DNA from: Actinomadura madurae
GTDB lineage: Bacteria > Actinomycetota > Actinomycetes > Streptosporangiales > Streptosporangiaceae
Direction of reading: 5' to 3'
Length of the DNA stretch: 64,000 nucleotides
Assembly (NCBI RefSeq): GCF_900115095.1
Contig: NZ_FOVH01000005.1
Span: 186,001 to 250,000 of the forward strand
Part shown: piece by piece, positions 1-9,697 of the stretch
Layout of the letters: every line of letters begins with the position of its first letter
Position numbering within the stretch: the stretch's first letter is position 1
Translations under genes and position numbers: made by a program
Notes under the pieces: generated by a model
What the model was told of the DNA's origin: nothing
The model's input: the letters and a program-made list of their open reading frames with translations, nothing else
Databases searched by the model: none

Positions 1-147
1 GGCGACGGCGCGCTGCCGGTAGTACTCGACGGTCAACCCGGTCACCGCGCCGTCCTCGGTGGCTCGGCTCCGGGTCATCGGCGCCATCACCAGACGGTTG
101 GACAGCTCCAGCTTGCCGGCCGACAGCGGCTCGAACAGCTCCTGCAT
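1..147 (-). CDS. Old Yellow Enzyme-type flavin reductase, N-terminal part (runs off the window)
   Basis: The reverse strand reads 49 residues from an ATG at 147 with an excellent ribosome binding site (AGGAGGAC at 151-158). The start MQELFEPLSAGKLELSNRLV followed by MAPMTRSRA is the typical first strand of the FMN-binding barrel of NADH:flavin oxidoreductase/Old Yellow Enzyme proteins, which reduce activated C=C bonds with NAD(P)H. The catalytic part lies outside the window, so substrate and completeness cannot be judged. It is divergent from the LAL regulator at 250, with 102 bp between the two starts, so that regulator may control it; this is inference. Confidence 0.85.
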   Translation of the reverse strand, partial: MQELFEPLSAGKLELSNRLVMAPMTRSRATEDGAVTGLTVEYYRQRAVA

Positions 148-249
148 GATGTCCTCCTAGTGGCGTCATCGCTGGCCATGAAGCTACGAGCGACCACTTA
201 GGGGGCGAATCCGTAGGGTTTCGGTATTCGGCCCCGTAGTTTTGGAGGC

Positions 250-2844
250 GTGCTCTACGGGCGGAACGACGAACAGGCGCGGATCTCCTCGCTGATCGAC
301 AAGGCGCGCGACCACCGGCGCAGCGGCGTCCTCGTGCTGCGCGGAGAGGCGGGGATCGGCAAGTCGGCGCTGCTCGCGCAGGCCGCGGACCGGGTGCCGC
401 GCGCGCTGCGGGTCACCGGGATCGAGGCGGAGTCCGGGATCGCGTTCGCGGGACTCAACCAGCTGCTGTGGCCCGTCCGCGACCGGCTGGACGCCCTGCC
501 GGCCCCGCAGGCCGCCGCGCTGCGGTCCGCGCTCGGCGAGACCTCCCCCGGCCACGACCGCTTCACGACCGGCCTCGCCGTCCTCACGCTGCTCGCCGAC
601 CTCGCCGACGCGGACGGCCCCGTCGTGGCCGTGGTCGACGACGCGCAGTGGCTGGACACCGCGACCGCGGAGGCGCTGCTGTTCGCGGCGCGGCGGCTCG
701 CGGCCGAGGGCGTGGTGATGCTGTTCGCCGCGCGGGACGACGCGTTCGCCGCGACCGGGCTGCCGGAACTGCGCCTCGGCAGGCTGCCGCGCGCCGACGC
801 CGAACGGCTCCTCGCCGCGCGCGACCTGGCGCCGATCGTCCGCGACCGGGTCGTCCGGGAGGCGGCCGGGAACCCCCTCGCGCTGCACGAGTTCGCCGCC
901 GCCGACGCGCGCCGGCGGGACGACGCGCGGCCGCTGCCCGTCACCGACCGCGTCCTCGGCGCGTTCCAGGCGCAGATCGGCCGGCTGCCGGAGGGCACCC
1001 GGCTGATGCTGCTGATCGCGGCGGCCGAGGGGCGCGGCCACATGCCGAGCCTGCTGGGCGCGGCGAGCACCTTCGGGGTCGGCCTCGCCGACCTGGAGGA
1101 GGCCGAACGCGCCCGCCTGGTGGAGGTCTCCGGCCGCACCATCGCCTTCCGGCACCCGCTGATCAGGGCGGCCGCGTACCAGGGGGCCGTCGCGGCGCGG
1201 CGCCTCGCCGTCCACCGGGCGCTCGCGGAGTCCGCCGACGACATGGACTGCCGCGCCCGGCACCGCGCGTCCGCCGCCCTCGGGCCGGACGAGGACGTCG
1301 CCGCCGAGTTGGAGGACGCGGCCGTCCGGGCCCGCTGCCGCACCGGATACGGGACGGCGGCCGCCCTGTACCGGCAGGCCGCCGACCTCACCCCGGACCC
1401 GCCGGCGCGGGCCGCGCGGCTCGGCGCCGCCGCCGACCTCGTCCTGCTGGCGGGACGGCTCGACGAGGCCGAGGAGCTCGCCGTCCAGGCGGAAGGGCTC
1501 GGCCCCGCGCCCGCCGACCGCGCCCGGCTCGGCCGCGTCCACGCCGCCGTCGAGTACGAGCGCGGCGACCCCCGCGCCGCGGCCCGCCGGATGGTCGACC
1601 GCGCCGCCGGGGACGACCGCGCCGCGATGCTGCGGACCGGCGCCATGTACGGGTGGACGTCCGGCGAGCTTCCCGCCGTGCTCCGGGCGGCCGAGCTGCT
1701 GCCGGACGACCCGGCCGTGTGCGGCCTGGCGCTGCTGGCCCGCGGCGACCACGCGGGCGGCGCGCCGCTGCTCGCCGGGCCGGTCGCCGAGGCGCTGGAC
1801 GGCACCGGCGACCGCGTCCGTGGCGCGCAGCTCGCGCTGATCGTCGGGGACGACGCCGCCGCGCTGGAGCTGGCCGCCGCCGAGGTCGCCGACGGCCGCC
1901 GGCACGGCCGGATCGGCGAGCTGCCGAACGTCCTGCAGGTCCAGGCGCAGACGCAGATCGCGGCCGGGCTGCACGCGGACGCCGAGGCCACCGTCGCCGA
2001 GGCCATCGCGCTCGCCCGCGACACCGGCCGCCCGCACCGCGAGGGCCGGCTGCGCGCCGTCCTGGCCCGGGTCGCCGCGATCGAGGGCGACGAGGCCCGG
2101 CTGCGCGAGCTGATCGCGCACGCCCCGTCCTCGGCGGGCGGCATCGCCGACAGCGCGCTCGCCCTACTCGACCTCGGTCTCGGCCGGCATGACGACGCGC
2201 TGCGCCGCCTCGAAGAGATCTCCCGCGGGCATCACCGGCACGGGAGCCTTCTCTCCGCCGCCGACCAGGTCGAGGCCGCCGTGCGCACGGGGGCCATGGA
2301 CGTCGCCCGCGAGGCCCACTCACGCTTCAGCGCCTGGGCCGAGGCGGTGAAGCAACCGTGGGCGCTCGCCGTGTCACTGCACTGCGAAGCTTTGCTCTCT
2401 GACAGTGAAGAACCGTTCGTGCAGGCCGTGCGGTTGCATGAACAGTCAGGCCGGCCGTTCGAGAGGGCCCGCACGGAACTCCTCTACGGCGAGTTCCTGC
2501 GCCGGTCCCGCCGCCGCGCGGACGCCCGCGGCCCGCTCCGGTCCGCTGTGTCGATCTTCGAACGCCTCCGCGCGGCCCCCTGGCTGGACCGGGCACGCGC
2601 CGAACTCCGCGCGACCGGCGAGTCGGGGACGTCCGTCCCCACCGCGCCGGACCTCCTCGACCGTCTCACCCCGCAAGAGCTTCAGGTCGTCCGGCTGGCG
2701 GCTTTGGGGACGAGCAGCCGCGAGATAGCCGCGCAGCTGTTCCTGAGCCCGCGGACCGTCGAGTACCACCTGTACAAGGCGTACCCGAAGCTCGGCATCT
2801 CGTCGCGCAGGGAACTCTCCCGCCTCACCCTGGAGCCCGTGTGA
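250..2844 (+). CDS. Large ATP-binding LuxR-family (LAL) transcriptional regulator
   Basis: An 864-aa protein with an N-terminal AAA-type ATPase (Walker A GEAGIGKSALL near residue 32, Walker B-like VVAVVDDAQWLD near 130), a long helical repeat middle, and a C-terminal LuxR helix-turn-helix (LTPQELQVVRLAALGTSSRE, then SPRTVEYHLYKAYPKLGISS). This is the LAL architecture: ATP and ligand binding control a DNA-binding tail. The GTG start at 250 is close behind GGAG at 244-247. The upstream gap holds two CCGTAG repeats (211-216, 233-238) that could be operator half-sites. Its stop overlaps the start of the ADP-ribosylglycohydrolase by 4 nt (GTGTGA), so the two are probably co-translated. Natural targets are likely its own promoter and the divergent reductase; the ligand is unknown. 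Confidence 0.93.
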   Translation: MLYGRNDEQARISSLIDKARDHRRSGVLVLRGEAGIGKSALLAQAADRVPRALRVTGIEAESGIAFAGLNQLLWPVRDRLDALPAPQAAALRSALGETSPGHDRFTTGLAVLTLLADLADADGPVVAVVDDAQWLDTATAEALLFAARRLAAEGVVMLFAARDDAFAATGLPELRLGRLPRADAERLLAARDLAPIVRDRVVREAAGNPLALHEFAAADARRRDDARPLPVTDRVLGAFQAQIGRLPEGTRLMLLIAAAEGRGHMPSLLGAASTFGVGLADLEEAERARLVEVSGRTIAFRHPLIRAAAYQGAVAARRLAVHRALAESADDMDCRARHRASAALGPDEDVAAELEDAAVRARCRTGYGTAAALYRQAADLTPDPPARAARLGAAADLVLLAGRLDEAEELAVQAEGLGPAPADRARLGRVHAAVEYERGDPRAAARRMVDRAAGDDRAAMLRTGAMYGWTSGELPAVLRAAELLPDDPAVCGLALLARGDHAGGAPLLAGPVAEALDGTGDRVRGAQLALIVGDDAAALELAAAEVADGRRHGRIGELPNVLQVQAQTQIAAGLHADAEATVAEAIALARDTGRPHREGRLRAVLARVAAIEGDEARLRELIAHAPSSAGGIADSALALLDLGLGRHDDALRRLEEISRGHHRHGSLLSAADQVEAAVRTGAMDVAREAHSRFSAWAEAVKQPWALAVSLHCEALLSDSEEPFVQAVRLHEQSGRPFERARTELLYGEFLRRSRRRADARGPLRSAVSIFERLRAAPWLDRARAELRATGESGTSVPTAPDLLDRLTPQELQVVRLAALGTSSREIAAQLFLSPRTVEYHLYKAYPKLGISSRRELSRLTLEPV

Positions 2845-3686
2845 AAGACCGCGCGTACGCCTCGCTTCAGGCCCTCGCCGTCGGGGACGCCCTGGGCTCC
2901 CAGTTCTTCGTCCCGGCCAACCGTGCCGCGTTCGAAGCGCGAACCCTCCCCCCAGGCCCCTGGCAGTGGACGGACGACACGGAGATGGCCGCGTCCGTCT
3001 ACCTCGTCCTGACCCGCCACGGGGCAATCGACCAGGACGCCCTGGCCGCGAGCTTCGCCGAACGGCACGACTTCGACCGCGGCTACGGACCGTCCACCGG
3101 ACGGCTCCTGCGGCTCGTCCGGGAAGGCGGCGACTGGCGGACCCTCGCCCGGGAACCGTTCGACGGCGCGGGCTCATGGGGGAACGGCGCCGCGATGCGG
3201 GTCGCGCCCCTCGGCGCGTGGTTCGCGGACGACCCCGCCGAGGCGGCCCGCCAGGCCGCCCTCTCGGCCGAGGTGACGCACCCGCACCCCGAGGCGGTGG
3301 CGGGTGCGATCGCCGTGGCCGTCGCCGCCGCCATCGCACCCTCCCGGCCGCCGCCCGGCAAGTTCATCGACGAGATCCTCCGGCTCGTCCCGCCCGGGAC
3401 GGTCCGCAAGGGCATCGTCGACGCCCGCCGGCTGCTGACCATCGGCGACCCGTCCACCGCGTCCGCCGTCCTCGGCAACGGCCGGCACGTCGCCGCCCAC
3501 GACACCGTGCCGTTCAGCCTCTGGGCCGCCGCACGCCACCTCGGCGACTACAAGGCCGCCTTCTGGACGACCGCGGCGGCCGGCGGGGACGTCGACACCA
3601 CGTGCGCCATCGTCGGCGGCATCCTCGGCTCATCCCCCGCCGACTGGCTGGAGCACTGCGAGCCGCTGCCGTCCTGGGCGCTATGA
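2841..3686 (+). CDS. ADP-ribosylglycohydrolase (DraG/ARH) family protein
   Basis: A 281-aa protein opening with ASLQALAVGDALGSQF and WTDDTEMA near residue 44; the latter is the metal-binding TDDT-type motif of ADP-ribosylglycohydrolases. A second metal site is visible as GGDVDTTCAIVGGILG near residue 252. The family removes ADP-ribose from modified proteins, DNA or small molecules using two Mg2+/Mn2+ ions. The GTG start overlaps the stop of the LAL regulator by 4 nt, indicating translational coupling. It meets the dienelactone hydrolase tail to tail, with a 6-bp overlap. Cytosolic, no signal peptide. The substrate is not predictable; coupling to a LuxR regulator might mean removal of a modification linked to that pathway (inference). 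Confidence 0.9.
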   Translation: MKDRAYASLQALAVGDALGSQFFVPANRAAFEARTLPPGPWQWTDDTEMAASVYLVLTRHGAIDQDALAASFAERHDFDRGYGPSTGRLLRLVREGGDWRTLAREPFDGAGSWGNGAAMRVAPLGAWFADDPAEAARQAALSAEVTHPHPEAVAGAIAVAVAAAIAPSRPPPGKFIDEILRLVPPGTVRKGIVDARRLLTIGDPSTASAVLGNGRHVAAHDTVPFSLWAAARHLGDYKAAFWTTAAAGGDVDTTCAIVGGILGSSPADWLEHCEPLPSWAL

Positions 3687-4370
3687 AAGCGTCCGCTGGA
3701 GGAACTCCTCCGTGAGCCTCCAAGCGCGCGCCGCCGGCTCCGGCTGGTAGAACATCGGCGCCTTCCGGTTGTGGAACGCGTGCCCGCCGTCCTCCTGGAC
3801 GTGGATCTCCATGCCGTCCCGTCCGTCCACGGCCCGCTCCACCTTGGCCACGTCCTCCCTGGGGATGTAGGGGTCGTCGCCGCCGAAGTGGAACTGCGTC
3901 GGCGCCTGCACGGCGTCCAGATGCTCCAGCATCCCCGGCACCCCGGACCCGTAGAACGACACCAGGGAGTCGACCTCGGCCCGAGCGGCCAGCAGGTACG
4001 CGAGCGTCCCGCCGAAGCAGAACCCGAGGACACCGACCTTGCCCACCTCCGGCAACCCCTTCAGCACGCCCAGCGCCGCCGCCGCGTCCTCCACGCCCTT
4101 CTCCCAGTCGAACTGGGAGACCATCGACATCCCCTTGGGAAGGGCCTCCTCGTTGTGCTCGGTGGTCCAGTTCGGCTCGATCCGCCAGAACATGTCGGGC
4201 GCCCCCACGACATATCCGAGCGCCACCAGGTCCTGCGCGACCGCCTCCATGTAGTCGCCCACACCGAAGATCTCCTGCACGAGCAGGACACCCGGCCCGC
4301 CGCCCTCGGGCGCCCACACCCGCAGGTCGAACTCGCCGTCCGGAACTACGACTTTCTCGATACGACTCAT
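3681..4370 (-). CDS. Dienelactone hydrolase family protein
   Basis: A 229-aa alpha/beta hydrolase of the usual family length. The nucleophile elbow is GFCFGG (Cys instead of Ser, as in carboxymethylenebutenolidase), preceded by VGVL; the histidine lies in EDGGHAFHN near residue 200 and the acid residue in the preceding FGGDDPYIP segment. Family members open dienelactone rings in chlorocatechol degradation, but many homologues act on other esters. ATG start at 4370 immediately follows the stop of the thioesterase (1-nt gap), so the two form an operon read leftward. Its 3' end overlaps that of the ADP-ribosylglycohydrolase. Confidence 0.9.
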   Translation of the reverse strand: MSRIEKVVVPDGEFDLRVWAPEGGGPGVLLVQEIFGVGDYMEAVAQDLVALGYVVGAPDMFWRIEPNWTTEHNEEALPKGMSMVSQFDWEKGVEDAAAALGVLKGLPEVGKVGVLGFCFGGTLAYLLAARAEVDSLVSFYGSGVPGMLEHLDAVQAPTQFHFGGDDPYIPREDVAKVERAVDGRDGMEIHVQEDGGHAFHNRKAPMFYQPEPAARAWRLTEEFLQRTLS

Positions 4371-4371
4371 G

Positions 4372-4770
4372 TCAGCCGATGATGGCGTAAACCGCGCTCG
4401 CGTGCGCCACGGTCTTCCCGTCCGCCGTCATGTCGATCTCCGCGAACGCCAGCGTCCGGCCCAGCTTCGTCAGCTCCACCTGGACGAACACGTCCCGTCC
4501 CACCACCGGCCGCTGGAACGACGTGCTCAGCTGGACGGTCGTCATCGGCACGAACTCCCCCTTCGCCCCCGACACCGCCAGCACGACCGCCGTGTCCGCC
4601 GCCGCCATCAGCGCCTGCCCCGACAGCGCGCCGCCCTCCCGCGCCAGCCGGTCCGACCAGGGCAGCCGCAGCACCGCGGACCCGTCCCCCACCTCCTCCG
4701 GCACCAGGCCCAGGTCCAGCACCCAGGGCGCGAAGTTGTCACGGAGGATCTCCTCAGGCTTCAACGTCAC
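4372..4770 (-). CDS. PaaI-like hotdog-fold thioesterase
   Basis: From GTG at 4770 the product is 132 aa, the normal length for a single hotdog-domain acyl-CoA thioesterase. It shows GGALSGQALMAAADTAVVLA (central helix of the hotdog) and MTTVQLSTSFQRP followed by a VELTKLGRTLAFAEIDM strand. Family members release CoA from aromatic or acyl thioesters. No convincing Shine-Dalgarno precedes any candidate start; GTG at 4785 is the alternative. The start region abuts that of the divergent P450, so the two transcripts overlap at their 5' ends or are leaderless. It is followed after 1 nt by the dienelactone hydrolase. Confidence 0.85.
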   Translation of the reverse strand: MTLKPEEILRDNFAPWVLDLGLVPEEVGDGSAVLRLPWSDRLAREGGALSGQALMAAADTAVVLAVSGAKGEFVPMTTVQLSTSFQRPVVGRDVFVQVELTKLGRTLAFAEIDMTADGKTVAHASAVYAIIG

Positions 4771-4776
4771 CCCGAC

Positions 4777-6081
<1,305 letters not shown>

Positions 6082-6124
6082 CCCCGTCGCAAACCCCCCG
6101 CCGATCTCGGTACCCTTGCGGGAC

Positions 6125-6197
6125 GGGTCGCTAGCTCAATTGGCAGAGCTCCGGACTTTTAATCCGTAGGTTGTGGGTTCGAGTCCCACGCGACCCA
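6125..6197 (+). tRNA. tRNA-Lys (anticodon UUU)
   Basis: A 73-nt cloverleaf: acceptor stem GGGTCGC (6125-6131) pairs with GCGACCC (6190-6196), discriminator A at 6197, T-arm GTGGG-TTCGAGT-CCCAC, anticodon loop CTTTTAA giving UUU. No CCA is encoded. The 3' 42 nt lie within a 44-bp repeat found again at 31190, so this gene is the attachment site of the adjacent island and was regenerated intact by the insertion. Confidence 0.95.
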
Positions 6198-6199
6198 CC
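6156..6199 (+). repeat. attL: 44-bp direct repeat covering the 3' part of tRNA-Lys
   Basis: Bases 6156-6199 (anticodon loop to just past the tRNA end) are identical to 31190-31233, same orientation, 25,034 bp apart. Similarity continues patchily beyond the repeat (GACCAGGG followed by AAACAC on both sides). This is the standard footprint of tyrosine-recombinase integration into a tRNA gene. Confidence 0.93.
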
Positions 6200-6270
6200 C
6201 ATCCCGACCAGGGCAAACACGAGATTGCCCCGGTTTGCCCGCCGCCGGTTCCGTCCCGGTTCGTCCCCAC

Positions 6271-6294
6271 GTTTGCTCGACGTTTGCTCGGCGG
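6271..6294 (+). repeat. GTTTGCTCG-type 24-bp motif, left copy
   Basis: This 24-bp sequence contains two direct TTTGCTCG units 11 bp apart and matches 31054-31077 at 21 of 24 positions. One copy lies inside each end of the island, 71 bp right of attL and 112 bp left of attR. Position and internal repetition suggest recombinase arm-type binding sites or other end-specific sites; this is inference. Bases 6200-6397 otherwise hold no gene I can support. Confidence 0.5.
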
Positions 6295-6397
6295 CTCGAT
6301 CCGGGCTCCGTGCGCGCTCCGTCCGGACTGCTGGGCCCGGCCCTGCTGAAGGCCCGTAGCTCATGTTCCGTATTGGTGCTGTCGACGACGGGACGGG

Positions 6398-7636
6398 TCA
6401 GGAGCGTGCTCGGCGTAGGTCGGTTCGCCGCCGGATCGGGCTGAGCGTGGCGGGCGGCGAAGGTTTGGGAATGCGGAGTCGGCGATTGGGGCGCCCTTGC
6501 GTTCGTATCCGTCGCCCGGATTCCAGTTCGGTTCTCAAGCGGTCGAGGTGGACGAGAAGCTCGCCATGGAGCGGCCAGTCAGGGCTGTCGGCCCGCAGCA
6601 TCTCGGTCAGCTTTACGCGCTCTTCGCGCGCGGCGTCCAGGTGGGAGGCGAGCGAGTCCTCGAACTCGGTGGTTCCTGTGGCGAATTGCTGCCGGCGCAT
6701 TCGCCCGTAGGTGCTCATCGCCGAGGCCAGGTGTCCTACGGTCGTGGCCAGCTGGATGCGGGTGTCGCTCCTGGATAGGGGGTCCTCGCTCCCCTGCTCA
6801 GGCTCGTTGGCATGGTCGGCGAGGCAACGTGCGAGGCCGCGGATGGTGATTCCGCAGTGTTCCAGTGCGACCAAGGTCTCCCGCAACGCCACCATTGACC
6901 GCAGCATTCCGACGCCCTGCGGGTTGAGGCGGATGCTCTCCTCGGCATGCACGAGTTCGCCGTCCACGCGTTGGACTTCCCGGCTGAGGGAGCGGGCCTG
7001 GAAGAGCAACTCGTCGAACGTGCGTGGCTCGGGGCGCTTCTCCACAGCGCCGGCGATGTCGTGGAGGTGACGGGCCATGGTACCGCTGAGGTCCTCTAGT
7101 GCCTCCTCGGCTGCCTGGATCTTGACGGGCGAGGTCAGGATCCCGGCGGCCAGGCCGGTGAGCGCGCCGACGAGGGTCTCCACGATCCGCCCCTCGGCCG
7201 CGGCGCCGGTTTCGAGGGACAGGATGAGCATGGCACTGATCGGCACCTCGAGAATGTAGTTGCCGAGCCGCATCACGAATCCGCAGATCAGCGCGGCCGT
7301 GATGGCCAGGCCCAGGCTCCACCAGCTGAATCCAACCAGGCTCGACAGCAGTGCCGCGACCATCACACCGACCACGACGCTGACGACGCGCTGCCAGACA
7401 TGGTGGATGGTCTGGTACAGCGTGACCTGGACGACGAGGATTGCGGTCAGAGGGGCGAGTACGGGCCTTGGGCTGGTGCCGGGCAGCCATGACGCGAGTT
7501 GGAACGAAAGAACCGCAGTCACGGCGAGGCGGGCGATCACGATGGCCGTAGGCTGTGTGCGCAGCCGCTTCAGGCGCACCCGCACCGGTATGACTGCGGT
7601 GCGGGCTGCTGCACGTATCCGCTGGTCACCGCTCAT
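6398..7636 (-). CDS. FUSC-family (aromatic acid exporter-like) membrane protein
   Basis: A 412-aa protein with an N-terminal membrane half (hydrophobic segments at about residues 30-50, 60-85, 85-115, 118-150) followed by a soluble helical domain rich in Glu and Arg. The organisation, with PVLAPLTAILVVQ and PISAMLILSLETGAA in the membrane part, fits the FUSC/ArAE superfamily, whose characterised members export aromatic acids or form part of efflux systems. A short basic tail (RRTDLRRARS) ends the protein. It lies first after attL and is transcribed towards the tRNA. The stop of the next gene upstream (7655) is 18 bp from its ATG, so it is likely the last gene of a thioredoxin-fusion-FUSC operon. 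Substrate unknown. Confidence 0.82.
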   Translation of the reverse strand: MSGDQRIRAAARTAVIPVRVRLKRLRTQPTAIVIARLAVTAVLSFQLASWLPGTSPRPVLAPLTAILVVQVTLYQTIHHVWQRVVSVVVGVMVAALLSSLVGFSWWSLGLAITAALICGFVMRLGNYILEVPISAMLILSLETGAAAEGRIVETLVGALTGLAAGILTSPVKIQAAEEALEDLSGTMARHLHDIAGAVEKRPEPRTFDELLFQARSLSREVQRVDGELVHAEESIRLNPQGVGMLRSMVALRETLVALEHCGITIRGLARCLADHANEPEQGSEDPLSRSDTRIQLATTVGHLASAMSTYGRMRRQQFATGTTEFEDSLASHLDAAREERVKLTEMLRADSPDWPLHGELLVHLDRLRTELESGRRIRTQGRPNRRLRIPKPSPPATLSPIRRRTDLRRARS

Positions 7637-7654
7637 CTCACAGCCGACGGCCGG

Positions 7655-9247
7655 TCACCGGTTCAGGCGCTCGAACGCCAAACGGACGGCCATCGCCCCC
7701 TCTCCCACCGCAGAGGCGACCCGCTTGATCGAGCCGCTCCGCACGTCGCCGGCGGCCAGCACGCCGGGGAGGTTGGTCTCCAACGGCAGGGCCTGCGGGC
7801 CGCCGGTGCGCACATATCCCTTGTGATCGAGGTCGACCGTGCCGGACAACCAGGCGACGCAGGGGTCGGCTCCGATGAAGACGAACAATGCGCGAACCTT
7901 GAAGCGGCGGACTTCACCGGTCCGCTTGTTCTCCGTGACGACTTCCTCCAGTAGATCGTGACCGTGCAGTTCACGGACCTCGGTGTGCAGGAAAACGCCG
8001 ATCTCGGGGCAGTGCTCGATCCGATCGATGAGGTAGCGCGACATGCTCTCGCCGAGCTCCGCGCCCCGAACGAAGAGCAACACGCGAGTGGCGTGCCGGG
8101 CCAGGAACACGGCTGCCTGACCAGCGGAGTTGCCGCCGCCGACGATGGCCACCGGCACGTGCCGGCACTGCAGCGCCTCAACCTGAGTCGCCGCGAAGTA
8201 CACGCCGGCACCATCGAAGTCGTCTAGGTGCGGGACGTCCAGTCGGCGATAACGGGCGCCGGTCGCGATGACGACCGTGCGGCCGGACAACTCGCCGCCT
8301 CCACCGAGGTCGACGGTGTACCGGCCATTGCCCACCCGCAGGCCCATGGCGTCGCCGGGCACGTGGAGCTTCGCCCCGAACTTCCCGGCCTGGATGACCG
8401 CCCGATCGGTCAGCTCCGCGCCCGAAATGCCGGCCGGGAAACCGAGGTAGTTCTCGATCCTGGATGATGTGCCGGCCTGACCTCCGGTGGCGATGGCATC
8501 GACGACCATCGTGTCCAGGCCCTCCGAAGAGCCGTACACGGCCGCGGCCAGCCCGGCCGGGCCCGCGCCAATGACAAGCATGTCGTACGCCGACGAGGCC
8601 GGTGCCGGTGGCGGCAGCCCGAGCAGCCGTGGGAGTTCGTCGTCCCCCGGATTGCGCAGCACCCGCTCACCGTTCAGGATCACGACGGGTGTCTCCGACG
8701 CTGGGACGCCGAGCTCTCTGAGCAGCGATTCGGCGTCCTCATCGTCCTCGACGTCGATCCATCGGTGCGGCAGCCGGTTGCGCGCGGCGAAGTCGCGCAG
8801 TCGGCGGCAGCTGGGAGAGAACCGCGAACCGATGATCCGCAGCCCGGCGCCCTGCTCGACGAGCAGGGCGCGGCGGATGAGGAACGCGCGCAGAACGATG
8901 TCGCCGAACCAGGGCTCCCTGCCGGCCAGCTCGCGCAGCCGCCGTGGCGGCACCGCGATCACTTCGCCCGGCTCCTCGACGCGGGCGGTGAGGAACGTGG
9001 GCTGACCGGTCAGCAGGCCCAGCCCGCCGAGGAAACGCCCCGGACCGTGCACCCGGATGACTTCGCCCTTGTCGAGCATCGCCACCGTCCCGGCCAGGAT
9101 CAGGAAGAAGTCGTAGGCACGGTCCCCTTCGGAGAAGAGGACGTCGCCACGGCGGGTCGGGCGTCGTTCCCCGTATGCCGCGACCAGCTCGACCTGCTCC
9201 CGGTCGAGCCGGGGGTAGGCGCCGTACAGATCAGATGTCTCTTCCAA
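7655..9247 (-). CDS. cNMP-binding / glutaredoxin-like / thioredoxin reductase-like fusion flavoprotein
   Basis: A 530-aa three-part protein. Residues about 20-130 form a cyclic-nucleotide-binding beta-roll (RRGDVLFSEGDRAYDFFLIL, GRFLGGLGLLTGQP). About 135-210 is a thioredoxin/glutaredoxin-like segment (RWIDVEDDEDAESLLRELGV, then PASETPVVI). From about 220 it is a TrxR-type flavoprotein: FAD motif GAGPAGLAAA, GGQAGTSSRIENYLGFP, NADPH motif GGGNSAGQAA and the C-terminal AAGDVRSGSIKRVASAVGEG. The redox-active CxxC that normally precedes the NADPH motif is absent; only one Cys (EALQCRHV) is there. It therefore probably does not reduce thioredoxin by the classical route. Its ATG lies 17 nt inside the upstream thioredoxin gene, a strong sign of joint work. 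Cyclic nucleotide or redox signals may gate the enzyme (inference). Confidence 0.9.
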   Translation of the reverse strand: MEETSDLYGAYPRLDREQVELVAAYGERRPTRRGDVLFSEGDRAYDFFLILAGTVAMLDKGEVIRVHGPGRFLGGLGLLTGQPTFLTARVEEPGEVIAVPPRRLRELAGREPWFGDIVLRAFLIRRALLVEQGAGLRIIGSRFSPSCRRLRDFAARNRLPHRWIDVEDDEDAESLLRELGVPASETPVVILNGERVLRNPGDDELPRLLGLPPPAPASSAYDMLVIGAGPAGLAAAVYGSSEGLDTMVVDAIATGGQAGTSSRIENYLGFPAGISGAELTDRAVIQAGKFGAKLHVPGDAMGLRVGNGRYTVDLGGGGELSGRTVVIATGARYRRLDVPHLDDFDGAGVYFAATQVEALQCRHVPVAIVGGGNSAGQAAVFLARHATRVLLFVRGAELGESMSRYLIDRIEHCPEIGVFLHTEVRELHGHDLLEEVVTENKRTGEVRRFKVRALFVFIGADPCVAWLSGTVDLDHKGYVRTGGPQALPLETNLPGVLAAGDVRSGSIKRVASAVGEGAMAVRLAFERLNR

Positions 9248-9656
9248 GGGCTTCCTCCACCCACGTTCTGAGTGGACCAGCAGGTACGGCGCCCGCTCTC
9301 TGGTCGATCACCTTCCCGTCACGCATCAGTAGGAGCGTGGGAACGGCACGCACGGCGAAGCGCTCCTGAATGTATGGCGCCCGGTCGATGTCGATCTTCA
9401 CGAGCTTCAGCCGCCCGGCCATCTCGTGGGCGATGCGCTCCAGTACCGGGCTGACCGTGCGGCACGGCGCACACCAGGTCGCCCACAGGTCGATGATGAC
9501 CGGGACCGAGGAGCGCTCGGCCACCTCGGCGAAATCCTCGTCTCCGGCTTCTGCGATCCACGGGAGCGGCCGGTGACAGTTGCCGCAGACTGGACCACCG
9601 TCGGCGGCTGCCGGCACACGGTTCTTCTTGCCGCAGTGCTCGCAACGGATGATCAT
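9231..9656 (-). CDS. trxC: Thioredoxin with N-terminal zinc-ribbon (TrxC/thioredoxin 2-like)
   Basis: A 141-aa thioredoxin. The N-terminus carries two CxxC pairs (CEHC near residue 5, CGNC near 24) that form the zinc-binding ribbon typical of thioredoxin 2. The catalytic site is WATWCAPCRT near residue 60, followed by the cis-Pro region RAVPTLLLM. Such proteins reduce disulfides and resist oxidative stress; the zinc site releases metal on oxidation. Transcribed leftward; its 3' end overlaps the TrxR-like fusion by 17 nt. Hsp20 lies just upstream (41 bp), so hsp20-trx-fusion-FUSC may be one transcript. Confidence 0.93.
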   Translation of the reverse strand: MIIRCEHCGKKNRVPAAADGGPVCGNCHRPLPWIAEAGDEDFAEVAERSSVPVIIDLWATWCAPCRTVSPVLERIAHEMAGRLKLVKIDIDRAPYIQERFAVRAVPTLLLMRDGKVIDQRAGAVPAGPLRTWVEEALGRDI

Positions 9657-9697
9657 CGGCTCCTCCCGCTGGCGTGGGCGGGTCGCCCCCGTGAGGG

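Noticed and set aside
184..2192. Long open frames opposite and alongside the LAL regulator
   Set aside because: They are shadow frames caused by high GC content; composition is Arg/Gly/Ala/Pro-rich with no domain.
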